Shown: positions 51,572 through 62,871 of the stretch, in pieces
Layout: every line of letters begins with the position of its first letter
How positions within the stretch are numbered: position 1 is the stretch's first letter
NCBI RefSeq assembly: GCF_964340395.1
Contig: NC_135554.1
Span: 23,260,592 to 23,324,591 of the forward strand
Reading direction: 5' to 3'
DNA: 64,000 nt
DNA from: Glandiceps talaboti
Taxonomy: Eukaryota; Hemichordata; Enteropneusta; Spengelidae
Notes under the pieces: generated by a model
Told to the model about the DNA's origin: nothing
Database searches by the model: none
What the model saw: the letters and a program-made list of their open reading frames with translations, nothing else
Translations under genes and position numbers: made by a program

Positions 51572-51917
51572 TAGACTCTATCACAGTACTCGGAGCATCG
51601 CATCGCTAAAAGAGCTGTTTTGTGTGTACTGATATATACTGCATAATTGTACTGTGGGCCCTCATTGACTACATGTAACATAAGGCTAATAATTTTTTGA
51701 CGTGTTACTGCGATGTGATGTGATGTGATGTGATGTGATGTGGGGGGGGGGGGGGGGGGGGGGGGCATGAATAACATGGAGTCAAAGTAACATGTCAACA
51801 AATGATTAGCCCTATGTAGTCAATGAGGGCCCACTGTACAAGGATATTCTAGTACAATGATGTGGTACATACAAGACAGCTAATAGCTATGCTCCCTAGG
51901 ACTGGTGAGAGAGTCTG
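51572..51917. mobile_element. palindromic TA-flanked MITE, GACyCTCTCACAG family, copy 2
   Basis: Ends TA-GACTCTATCACAGTACTC and GAGAGAGTC-TG. Inner arms GTGGGCCCTCATTGACTACAT with ATGTAGTCAATGAGGGCCCAC. Same centre word GACGTGTTACTGC as copy 1. The centre has expanded into TGATG repeats and a long G-run (about 51711-51765). Confidence 0.85.
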
Positions 51918-52465
51918 CCACTACTCCAAAGCAAGGAAACTTTCACCTGAAGATTTCTATAAAACATGCACATGAATTTACATAACAACACGTTCATTTG
52001 TCATGTAAATTTCAACTGGGGCTTTACAATTATTTGCAGGGGAGAAGACACCTGCTCCTCCGTGTTAACCAGGGTCCATTTACCCTAAAGTAATAACAGT
52101 GATCAGAATCCTGTCCCATACAAATTAAACCCTTAGCTACTACAGGTACCTGACACACCGGTTCAAGTGTTGTATAATAAATGGTCCATTATCACCGAAA
52201 TCACATGTTTATACTGTTTAATTTGAATGGATCAAAAGCTGTGAAATCTACATGATTAAGCTGTGTGCATATCTCATTCACAGTTGCTATGATACGAATC
52301 ATGATGGATACTTTACTATCTAAATATCTACATGCACCAACCAAAGTTGACCCAGGGCCAGGACTTCACTTCAAAACAATGTAACATTTTAGCTTAGCTA
52401 CTACTATGTGTGCATTTAATACTATTGAGGACTTCTATTATACATAACACAGTGGCCTTGATTTC

Positions 52466-53225
52466 GCCTGTCTACTGATTGAATCTATGAGTCCACTACA
52501 CTCATTCACTATAGCCTGTCTACTGACTGAATCTATGAGTCCACTACACTCATTCACTATAGCCTGTCTACTGACTGAATCTGTGACTCTACTACACTCA
52601 TTCACTATAGCCTGTCTACTGATTGAATCTATGAGTCCACTACACTCATTCACTATAGCCTGTCTATTGACTGAATCTATGAGTCCACTACACTCATTCA
52701 CTATTAGCCTGTCTACTGACTGAATCTGTGACTCCACTACACTCATTCACTATAGCCTGTCTACTGACTGAATCTGTGACTCCACTACACTCATTCACTA
52801 TAGCCTGTCTACTGACTGAATCTATGGCTCCACTACACTCATTCACTATAGCCTGTCTACTGATTGAATCTATGAGTCCACTACACTCATTCACTATAGC
52901 CTGTCTACTGACTGAATCTATGGCTCCACTACACTCATTCACTATTAGCCTGTCTACTGACTGAATCTGTGACTCCACTACACGCATTCACTATAGCCTG
53001 TCTACTGACTGAATCTATGAGTCCACTACACTCATTCACTATAGCCTGTCTACTGACTGAATCTGTGACTCCACTACACTCATTCACTATAGCCTGTCTA
53101 TTGACTGAATCTATGAGTCCACTACATTCATTCACTATAGCCTGTCTATTGACTGAATCTATGCCTCCACTACACTCAGCCACTATAGCCTGTCTGCTGA
53201 GTGAATCTATGACTCACTATCAATA
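52466..53225. repeat. 48-bp minisatellite, 16 units, higher-order structure
   Basis: Units begin GCCTGTCTACTGACTGAATC and continue with TCCACTACACTCATTCACTA. The spacing is 48 bp except twice 49 bp (at 52707 and 52948, where TATTAGCC replaces TATAGCC). These two events are 241 bp apart, i.e. five units, which points to a 5-unit duplication. Because 48 is a multiple of 3, both strands stay open in 16-residue periods; these are not genes. Confidence 0.97.
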
Positions 53226-53240
53226 GCGAACAGGAGCAAA

Positions 53241-53300
53241 GTCAAATATTCAGTTAGTAGACAGGTTATACATTTTGTAATATAGTGAGTGAATGAATGA
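53241..53300 (-). repeat. inverted, split relic of the 48-bp unit
   Basis: Reverse complement reads CATTCACTCACTATA, about 15 unrelated bases, then CCTGTCTACTAACTGAATA, matching the adjacent array unit in the opposite direction. Confidence 0.7.
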
Positions 53301-54324
53301 ATCTTTTTCCTTTTTGGGGGGATATGGAAGTAAGTCATCTTTTGTAATATAATCACACAATATAATTCCTGTACAAAAAATTGTATTTATTTTGAGAGAA
53401 GTGATTTGTTACATTCAAATATTTCAGTCAGCTGCATTTTGGAATGTTGCATTATGGGAAGTTCACTTTTTCAAAATACAAAGTTTAATACACGTGAACT
53501 AATTCAAAATATGCACCTAACAAAAGTGTAAACTAACTTTTAACTGTTCAGCTGGTTTGTATAAATCAGTTAATACAATGATTAGGGATCTTTTAGTCCT
53601 AATTATTCTTTTTTCTGTTGAAAATTTACTATGCTGACAATTTTCTAATACGATGTCATCAAAATTGAATTTTACAAACGATACACCTGCTAATTTGATA
53701 AAAGACAAACACAGTTATCTATTTAGTAACAAAGTACATCTGATCAAGCACACTCCTCTAGACTTCAGACCATAGACTGAAAGACTACACCATGCTAAAT
53801 GATAAATTAATCAACTGACCCGACAAGGTGTACCTAGATCTCCTAATATGACAGAATGATTAATAGTCTAGTTTTACACTCAAAACATAACCACTCTAAT
53901 CACTACAAATAAAACCATGAAAACTATATCCGTTTGATAAACGTTTTTACCTAATCAATCTTAATACATCCAATTTAGTTCATTCATATTCTCACCTAGT
54001 GTACACAAACACTATATATAAAGTGTTCATAACAACACTCTATCCTTTCTTCACATCCTGTTTAGTAGAATGAAATCTTTAGGTTATGTCTTCATTATTT
54101 ATGTCATAATTTCCGTCTTCATTAATCACATGTACTGAGACAGGGTGGAAGTGAATTTATTGAAAACTGTGATTTGTTATACATGTTGTTTTGCACTGAT
54201 GTATATTAATACTTAATGTTTATGGTGACCCAAAGGACTATGAGGGAATATTTCATTTCATAGGATCTTAAGTTTCACTTTGAATAGAGGCCAGGTATTT
54301 TACTTTTTTTGGTTGCTTTCCTAG
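53301..54324. other. no gene seen
   Basis: AT-rich, no supportable feature. Confidence 0.55.
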
Positions 54325-55118
54325 CACCACGATTTCGGAAAAATGAAAGAATTAGTGTGTGATAATAAACAGGGGAGAGAAATGTCAGATGCAATCACCT
54401 TTGACAACGAAGTGGTTGAGATAGTGAGTTTCTTTAAATATCTTGGTACTGACATTGACAACAATCTGATTCTGTGTTTCAAGGAAAATACAGACTTGAT
54501 TTACAAAAAATTGCAACAGCAATTGTTTCTGCTCAGGAAGCTGAAAAGTTTCAACGTTAGTCAATGTATACTTGGAAGGGTTTATAGAAGCTTAATAGAA
54601 AGTGTGCTGAGCTTTAATATTGCCACATGGTATGGAAATCTGACCATGACAAGTAGAAATAAACTCAGCCGTGTTATTAATACAGCATCCAAACTCATAG
54701 GAACTCAGCAAATTCAATTGTCAGAATTATACCATAATTCCATCAAGAGGATAACACGTGGGATACTTAAAGACAAGACACATCCCCTTAATCAATTTTT
54801 TGAAAAACTCCCCTCTGGTCGCAGATTTCGCATACCAAAAGCATGCAGGAATTTTTATAAACGTTCTTTTATTCCATCAGCAATTTCAATTTTAATTTCC
54901 AGGGAACTTTAACTTCACATTTATGTCGTCTTTATAGCTGTTATCTCATCCAATTCTTGCTGTTGATCAGCACTGTCTCCGTAATTTTAGCCTGTCTTGT
55001 TGTTATTTATGTTCTTTGATTATTGTATGTCAATCTTTGACCTGAGTGACTGAAAGCGATTTTCCATATACACACTGTGGACAATAAAGTTATTTCTATT
55101 CTATTCTATTCTATTTAA
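54325..55118 (+). mobile_element. 5'-truncated non-LTR retrotransposon (CR1/L2-like)
   Basis: Comprises the end of a LINE reverse transcriptase ORF, a 3' UTR of about 170 bp, a terminal GGACAATAAAGTTATTTC, and a short tandem tail of ATTCT units (55087-55115). Short tandem repeats instead of poly(A) at the 3' end are typical of the CR1/L2 group. The 5' limit is approximate. Confidence 0.85.
54343..54912 (+). pseudogene. LINE reverse transcriptase, C-terminal fragment
   Basis: An open frame of 189 codons with the conserved C-terminal block of CR1/L2-like LINE polymerases: KELVCDN at the start (the usual KTKE-type motif, so the ATG is internal to the original ORF), VSFFKYLGTDIDNNL, LLRKLKSFNV, YRSLIESVLSFNIATWYGN, KLSRVINTASKLIG, and near the end HPLNQFFEKLPSGRRFR followed by RSFIPSAISIL. 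The catalytic YxDD part and the endonuclease are missing, lost through 5' truncation on insertion. No internal stop is present, so it may be fairly young, but it cannot be functional alone. Confidence 0.92.
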
Positions 55119-55713
55119 CACTCTCTAGCCATTGCTGGAGCCATGGATAAACCTCTCTCTGAGTCTGAGATTTCCTGGGACTGTGTTCATTTCAAAACTA
55201 TCTCAGTCTTTGCTGCAACGATGTTCATTTCAAGACTCCTCCCTTAAAGGTCTTTCATGAAATCATATGCTCCAATGTCCATATCAAGACACTTTAGGTC
55301 TACAACACAGGGGGGCAGGAAAGCTAGCTACCAAGGGAAGCCAAAACCTTACTTTCAATCATTAATAAAGCAATGCAAAGTAATTAGTCAACAGAGTCCA
55401 TTTTTACTAGGATTTCCTTTAGTGGAATTGATGGCAAGCCACAAATAGTAAAATTTGAAAAGTAACATTATACATGTGTAATCAACCAGGTCAGCAGTTT
55501 TCCATGTAGCACATATATATATAATCAAAGGAAAATCCCTTCAATTTGACAAAATGAATCTGGTTCTACTTCTTGTACATGAAAATTTTGTTTGACTGAG
55601 TGTATTTCAAACAGTACGTATAACACTTTGATGAAGACTAATAACCAAGTAAAAGAATGTATCTTACAAACCATCCCCTACAAAACAACATACTAGTAGT
55701 AACTGGATTATTG
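55119..55713. other. no gene seen
   Basis: Flank of the LINE fragment; nothing supportable. Confidence 0.55.
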
Positions 55714-55882
55714 TACACTTTATTGCCTGGCTATGAAGGCACTAGTAGATGTCTTCCACCCCGAGAGCTGTTACGTAGCAACTATTTCCTAAGTTGAAAC
55801 CATGGGAAATAGTCACTACATAACAGCATAAGGGGTAATATGATGTCTACTAGTGCCCGAATAAGGCAAGGCAATAAGTGTT
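55714..55882. mobile_element. 169-bp palindromic MITE
   Basis: Left arm ACACTTTATTGCCTGGC, GGCACTAGTAGATGTC, GCTGTTACGTAGCAACTA. Right arm TAGTCACTACATAACAGC, GACATCATAT/CTACTAGTGCC, GCAAGGCAATAAGTGT. Ends approximate. Confidence 0.75.
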
Positions 55883-56184
55883 TTATAACACATCACATTC
55901 TCAGGCACATATTCTTTCCATAGTCAAAACAAATCCCCAATAAGACTTCTGTGCTACATGACTATTGCCCTAGGGAAATACAGTGTGACTAGTGCCCATA
56001 TATGCAAATTGGAGTCACTATGGATCAATAGCCCATGGCATGTGATACAATCCAAGCCAATCACCGAAGGCTGTATGAAAATGACATGTTATCAATAATT
56101 TACAGGATTGTAAAATCTAGTTCTCAAAAGCCTTGAAGCCTTTTTACTGGCGTTCCCCACCAAAATTGTATACAAAAGTCTATG
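55883..56184. other. no gene seen
   Basis: Nothing supportable. Confidence 0.5.
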
Positions 56185-56385
56185 CAAGTTTTACCACAAT
56201 TCACTCCCTCTGTTTACCAGGATCTCTCTCAAAAATTATAGTACAAACTACAAGGTATGGAAATCTACGTAAGTTTTATCAGCTTTTACTGCTCTGTTAC
56301 CTGGTTTCCCGCCAATTTTTTAGTACAATTTCAAGTTGTGGAAATCTACATGATGACATCTGATCTATGCAAGTTTTTCTTTATT
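56185..56385. repeat. diverged direct repeat, about 100 bp, 2 copies
   Basis: CAAGTTTTACCACAATTCAC, TGTTTACC, TATAGTACAAACT, GGAAATCTACG is followed by AAGTTTTATCAGC, TGTTACC, TTAGTACAATTTC, GGAAATCTACATG. Confidence 0.6.
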
Positions 56386-56696
56386 TCCCATATATTGCCA
56401 TGGTTCCAAAACCTTTGCAAAACTGATGAGCAGTTTTGCTAGAGATTCAAAACAACTGGCCTGCAAATTCCAAAATGACAGAAATCAACAAATAACCCAA
56501 AAAACTTGATATCCTGAGTTTATAATTCTAGAAGGGGAGGCAAGGACAGACTGTCTCTGTTACCACCTAGAATGGTACAACAAATAAGAGGTCACATACC
56601 TTTGAATGGAAGTCACCACCTCTGATCCCTGAGTTTGATGTTATCGGCTTTAATTACTGTCAGTAGAAGTTGTCACGTCCGGGGTCATCACCATTA

Positions 56697-56930
56697 ACTA
56701 ATCACCTATTGAAAGACACATAACAGAAAAACAAGCACATTAAATTTAAAACCAAAGTACAGACTATCTCTCTTTAATACAGAGATTGTGAATCAATTTT
56801 ACTAATCACCTATCAAACGACACACTACAGAAAAACAATCACGCTAAAAACAAAGTGTTTCAATTTCCCTGACCGTCTCACTTTTCCAACCAGGTACCGA
56901 GATCGTGAATCAGATTTCCAATACTACAAT
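56697..56930. repeat. diverged direct repeat, about 110 bp, 2 copies
   Basis: ACTAATCACCTATTGAAAGAC then ACAGAAAAACAAGCAC...GAGATTGTGAATCAA is repeated as ACTAATCACCTATCAAACGAC then ACAGAAAAACAATCAC...GAGATCGTGAATCAG. Confidence 0.75.
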
Positions 56931-59250
56931 CAATACTGAAGTGGAGAATGATCAGATTCGAATGTAAATTTTCAGCCAATTATGATTTGATATCTTCATC
57001 ATCTTCAGCTTTGCAGACTTTTCTCTGTTCCTGTCGCATCACCCCTAGTCAAATTTATCCAATTCTATTGGAATTTCTGGTCATATAAAAGACAATCTAT
57101 ACTCTAAATGAAACAAATTCACTTTTTTGATGAACCTTCTCAATATACAGGCTGAGCCCACCTTATATACTGAGTAGCCACAGTGATATATAGCATGTAT
57201 CATACATATTGATTCACAGCAATTACTCTTCATCTCACACACATACATCAATATTGCTATTAGTATATATCGTGTGTATACGTGGGTAGGAATAAAGTCA
57301 ACAGAGATACAGAGTTCTGACTAATGTCACAAAAATACTTGTAAATCAACTACACATAATGACATTCCTTCAAATGTAAAATCTGAGACCCTTCAGTGAA
57401 ATTTAGCATCTAGAAAATGGCAAATTCCTCATTCCATACAATGCACTGTACACTCTCCATGACTCTTAGTATATTACATGCATTCTTACTCTTGTAACAC
57501 GTATCGGTTGATGAGTACATCATACAGTATGTACAGCAGGTCTCATGCATATATCATTCTCTGTATACTGTCAACCATTAATATTAAGCACATACAATGT
57601 ACATGTAAGCTGAGCGCATCAGCTGAGTTTATTGGATTTCTGTTTTGTTTGATTTCATCATGTTTTTGTTGTTGTTTTTCTGTTTGTTGATGTTTGTTTT
57701 AGAGCGGGTGTTACTTTTGGCTACAGCATATCGCGAGGCATGATCTGTAGAATAGAAAGTAGATCTGCTATTTACAGAAATCAGACCTGTATCTAGACTT
57801 ACTACACATATACATACATTGTATTATTATTGTTTTGAAGGCACAATTTCATATACATGTGCACCAGGTACATGTACATGTAGACAATGTATATGTACAA
57901 TACAATGTATATTGTCACCAGACCTGGTAGGTAAAACTAAAAGCTTACAAAACCCAGCTTGTGCAGATTTAGGAATTCATGCAAAAAGAAGCCGATAGTG
58001 TCATATATACATCTATGTCTCAGCCATTATACAACTAGCCCTATCTAGAGACTTGGTTATCTGACTCAACAGATGTAATTGACAAACAAACATCTTTAGC
58101 CAGATACATGTAGATACATATACTGCCATGGCAGTCAAGTTTCTAAGCTACTTTACTGTACGCAAGCCAAGTAATACACATTCAAACAGAAAATACAAGA
58201 TTTATTTTTATATCAGGTCATTCTATCAAAGTTTAAGTTTATGTCAATGGTATTGTTTGTTTGTTTGTTTGTTTGTTTGAAAATTCACCTCTTTTCTTTT
58301 TTTTCATAACTTGACTCAGGTGCATGTGAAATGTACATGTATGTGTATTATAATTCTTGCATAAATTTCTTCACTCTGATCAGCTGGAAAATACTAGTGA
58401 CATACAATGTAAGGGTTCATAGTCACTCCTCATCTTCGATTTGTATTGGCAAGGGCCCCTTATGTTACTCATATTTTCCCAGTTGAATAAAAAACAGTTA
58501 TAAAATTATTAATTTGAAGCCTTACAATGTACATGTACTTGTAAACATGCTCAGCTTCATAGTTGTACAATATTTACTTGTAATAATGTCAAGTATAGCT
58601 GACATACAATTATCATAATTATTTATTTAGCAATTTGAAACATGTCAAGTTCTGCAAGAATGTCACAATTTCCATATTTATCAAGTCTTTCAATTTCATG
58701 TATGTGACATATGTCAGGTGTAAACCGGACTGTCATTTGATAATTCTGACAGTTTGATAATTAAAACTTTACTGTAGTGAGCAGAATAGCACTCAAAATG
58801 TATTATTTACATGATCAACAAAAATGTTTTTTAAACTTAAAGGACCTTTTGTTATGTTTCTATATTTTATGCATTTTGTTGTGTTTGTAATGGCCTTATA
58901 TCTTTAATGTAGTTCACACAATGCTAGGGCAAAAATGAAGCCGACCTAAGAAGAGTAAAAACACCTAGACTAGATGCACTACTGCCACTGGAGTATGACG
59001 GACAACATAGATATTTTCCTGGTTTGCTTACACTATATACATGTATAATATGTTAACTGGGTAATGAAACCAATATAGGCCATCTTCAAAAACTATTGGC
59101 AAGGCATTATTTCTTCCATCTGAAATAAGTTGTAAAACCTAACAGTAAAGTACATCTTAGTCGATCACAGAGCTGATAGAATCACTATCGCAGGCTACAG
59201 TTTGGTGTGTAAACAGCATTGGCTAGCCAGATGAGTCAAGTCTCCTAACC
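56931..59250. other. no gene seen; (GTTT)n
   Basis: (TTTG)n at 58252-58279 and dense ACATGTACATGTA words at 57860-57910. No supportable exon. Confidence 0.6.
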
Positions 59251-59326
59251 AAGAGACTTACATGTAGCTGTTGGCTTTCAAATCTAACAATCCATTCATA
59301 ATTTGAAAGCCAAGGACTTATAGTCT
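59251..59326. mobile_element. mini-palindrome, TTAGCCCAGAGACTTG family, copy 3
   Basis: AAGAGACTTACATG then TTGGCTTTCAAATCT at left; AATTTGAAAGCCAA then GGACTTATAGTCTCT at right. Confidence 0.7.
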
Positions 59327-60045
59327 CTACTATACAAGTATCTAGGCTAAGGATATCCAACAATATGAGCACATACTTTTAGTTACAGTAATTTAAGTGG
59401 TATACATTTCAGTAGATCTTAGGCCCTTTAATCAAAGATTATAACAAAATGCCAAGTTCCTCTACAACACTAATGTCATACAAGTACAGCCTAATTGTAG
59501 CTCAACAATGAAAAGTACAGAAATGAAAAATTAGACTTACAAATATCCTTAATTGTCGTCATTATCCGTGGATAAATTGGCATAATCAATGTCTGACCTA
59601 ACTTGCATTTCTTGCCTATCAAATAGTATTTTACTAGAGTAGACAAGTTCATGACTTGCAAATGTAATACCACAGATGTTGCATACCATTAGTAAATGTG
59701 CTACATTGTAGCAATACCACTATACAAATGTCATCGTGGTAACATCTATATGAGAGAGTTATATGTACAGCTTGTCAGCTTGTGACTTAAAGAGCCACTA
59801 TCAACATAACATTATCTAAAAATAGCACTCTTCTTATTTTCAACTAGCCCAGAGATTTGTCATCGCTATCCAAAGCATGACAAGGCTTTCATCTTTGTTC
59901 AGATTTCTGCACTGCCAAATACATGTCCGTGTATGGCTGCCATTCAGCCATTATCGAAAAGGACACAAAACAAAGTAACATACATGTACATGTATGTGGA
60001 CTACTGTATGATATCTGACATTTGTACCAGGTTTGGTTGAAATTT

Positions 60046-60064
60046 TGAGATACAGGTTATAATG

Positions 60065-60126
<62 letters not shown>

Positions 60127-60182
60127 ATATGTCTGTGATACAGGTTATAATGGACAGACAAACAGCCAGACAGACAGCCAGT

Positions 60183-60215
<33 letters not shown>
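60046..60215. repeat. (GACA)n microsatellite, duplicated with its flank
   Basis: GATACAGGTTATAATGGACAG directly precedes each of two GACA runs (60063-60123 and 60154-60210). The upstream text TACCAGGTTTGGTTGAAATTT followed by GAGATACAGGTTATAATGG looks like the end of a dispersed repeat with a GACA tail; that is an inference. Confidence 0.9.
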
Positions 60216-60216
<1 letters not shown>

Positions 60217-62470
60217 AAATATACATGGACGGATGGATGAATAAGACCTCAGACCACTATTCTTTATAGCAGTCTGAGATAAGACTCAACATAGTAGTTA
60301 GTACATGTACATGTAGTCCCCTCTAGGCTTCACTCACTGGGGACTAAAAATCATACTCCCAATCACCTTATGATACGCAAAAGGGTAGCAAAACAGCACC
60401 TTGAACCCCTGATGATTTTTGGACTTCGGAGCCCTCTTGTGAATTTTGTTTTAGGGGCAACACTGTTTATCATTACATGTACAAAATGTATTTAGTGCAT
60501 AGACTTCAAATACTATACTTTACTAGTAATTCTAAGTGTAACTGCGTGCCTGTCAAAACTTAGCTTTCAGGCAGGTGTACAAAGATGTACTTGTGATGTA
60601 CATTCCCAGATGTACATGTACATTGTACACATACATCATGTGTTGAAATACCCAGTAGAGGCCTAAGATGGACTCTGAGTGATGGCAACCCTAATTCAAT
60701 ATCTACATAGCATCTTTTCATTCTCACTCAATTTACTGCTCAATGTTGTGTGCTATCTTGTCAACCTCATTCAGTATCTCCTTACTCTTTTATAGCCAGT
60801 CCTGATTTGCACATCCACACACACACCAGGGTGGTTAATAATGGATGGTGAATAGAATATGCAAGAAATAAAACATCAACCACAAAACTAGAACTACAGA
60901 ATAATTGTATTCTATGATTCTGACTACTTCAGACAGTTTTTTTATAGACAGATAACAGTTACACGTAGTTGGACCAACATTAATAATATACAAATATACA
61001 TGTACCTCTAATCCATTTTTCATGTACAAAGTATACATCATGTACATGTACATGCTTCATTACAAACAGCTCACACACCAAATGTACAACAACAGTCTGG
61101 CATGACTGATTTTGACTTGGAATACACTAGCTACAAATCTGGCTGTACATGTATGCAAGTGAAACCCACAGATATATCAGAAGTGTGGGATGTACATACA
61201 CCAAGATTTGCAATAGAAGTATTACACTCAAACTCATGATGTCTTGCTCTACATACATTATACATGTATATAAATGAATTACTTCAATGAGAGTTTGTAG
61301 TATGGATTTTCAGGCTAATTTGGTGTGCACCAACAAAAACATACAAATACACTCGCTCCCTCCCTCCCTTGCTCCCTCCTTCACTCGCTCACTCACCCAC
61401 TCACTCACTCACAATGTACATGTATACTGTAGTATGAAGCTTGTGGGGTTGGGGTATACTTATTTTAACTTTGTAGAGTTACAACTTACATGACGTACAT
61501 GTATACAAATGACACAACAGTATAGAATGGCCAGGACTCATCTTTTAGTGGCACATCGTCATATTAGAACTAGAGTAAGGAGATGGTTTCAATATACAAT
61601 GTGTTTTGTTACATGTGCACTTCTTTTGTGAGTGATTTATTTTTAGACTCTTTACTGTTGATTTTATTTCTAGTGCCTCGGTAAATAACACTATTATTAT
61701 CTGGTGCTAGTAATAGTAAACAAAATCTATGCCAAGTAATCCAAACACACACATACAATATATGGCAGCATGGATGTCTATATCAATACAAAGGGCAGAT
61801 GTTTGAAACATATTGTGCACTATAGTACATGCGTCGTTTATTTTTAAACTATTTGATTTCCAGTAATAATAGAACTTAAGTATCTTTGTTTTATACATGT
61901 AATTATGTTTAAATGATTAAAAAATATGGATCAGTTAAATAGAACTGTAGATTGACAAAAATTAATGTTTTTTTAATCACAATGGCTGCCTACATGTAGA
62001 AGACAGTTGACAAGGTGTTTGTGATGTGACCAGGTATAAAATTACTAATTCAAATAATCTTTATCACATGGCTAACCATAATTATCATGCCTGAAAGTAC
62101 ATTTGTGGTCACCATACACTTCAGAGTTGACACAATCTGTTACATGAAATAGCTAAAATATAACATAACTGCAAGTATTGTATAAATATCTACTCATAAT
62201 TTACAATGACCAGTACAGTTGTTTACTCTTCAATGAAACTATGGGTTGCCATGGAAATTACAGAAATACACACGAATATAATCTATAATTTATTTAGCAC
62301 AGTTGGTAATGTTTACTGGACTGTGTCAGCTTTTACAAGATTAGCGGAATGATCACACGCAATGGTCTGCAGCGCTTACATTCGCTATAGAAACTCTGCT
62401 CTCACACATAATTACCCGTCTTCATTTTACCTACAATCTCTTGAGTTGAGTTGGTATTATACAAGCTTTA
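60216..62470. other. no gene seen; CTCA/CTCC-rich microsatellite
   Basis: A degenerate CTCC/CTCA run at 61352-61413 and many ACATGTA words. No supportable exon. Confidence 0.6.
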
Positions 62471-62656
62471 CAGTAAGCCTGTTAAAGCCAATTTGTCGTG
62501 CCACTGACACGCAAACATTTTTGTGATGAACCAATACTTGGGGTTTCTCCTATACCTCATTACATTTCTACATGGTTGAATCACAAAGAAAAGTGTTTAT
62601 CACATTGAGGAAACTATGATCAAAATTTTGTTTTCATTTTAATAAAGGACACACTG
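62471..62656 (+). mobile_element. MITE, CAGTGTGCCCTC family, copy E (most diverged)
   Basis: Starts CAGTAAGCCTG, then AAGCCAATTTG, GCCACTGACACGCAA, TTTTTGTGATGAACCAATAC, and ends ATAAAGGACACACTG. Same orientation and layout as 13201-13370. Confidence 0.7.
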
Positions 62657-62701
62657 TTTTTTTACCAGGTTCCAGAAAAGCAGCTCCTTACTTTATCCAA
62701 T

Positions 62702-62871
62702 CTATTGTTACATTAAGCTGATTTTTACTTCGCTCAGCATAGAAAATGAGTGACCTAAGGAGCCTCATCACTATGAGTCGCTACACAAGTAGTGACAAAT
62801 TTTTAAATCATGAGTACAATGTATAATCTGGCTGAATAAAGAAAAATACTAGGAAATAATATAGTTATACC
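62702..62871. mobile_element. palindromic MITE, GTGACCTAAGG family, copy 2
   Basis: Shares GAAAATGAGTGACCTAAGGAGCCT and GGCTGAATAAAGAAAAATAC then GGAAATAATATAGTTATACC with copy 1 at 26777. The loop is longer here (about 50 bp extra). Confidence 0.7.

Noticed and set aside
52438-53226. Open frames on both strands, and a possible CRISPR-like array
   Set aside because: The frames stay open only because the unit is 48 bp. There are no variable spacers between repeats, so it is a minisatellite.
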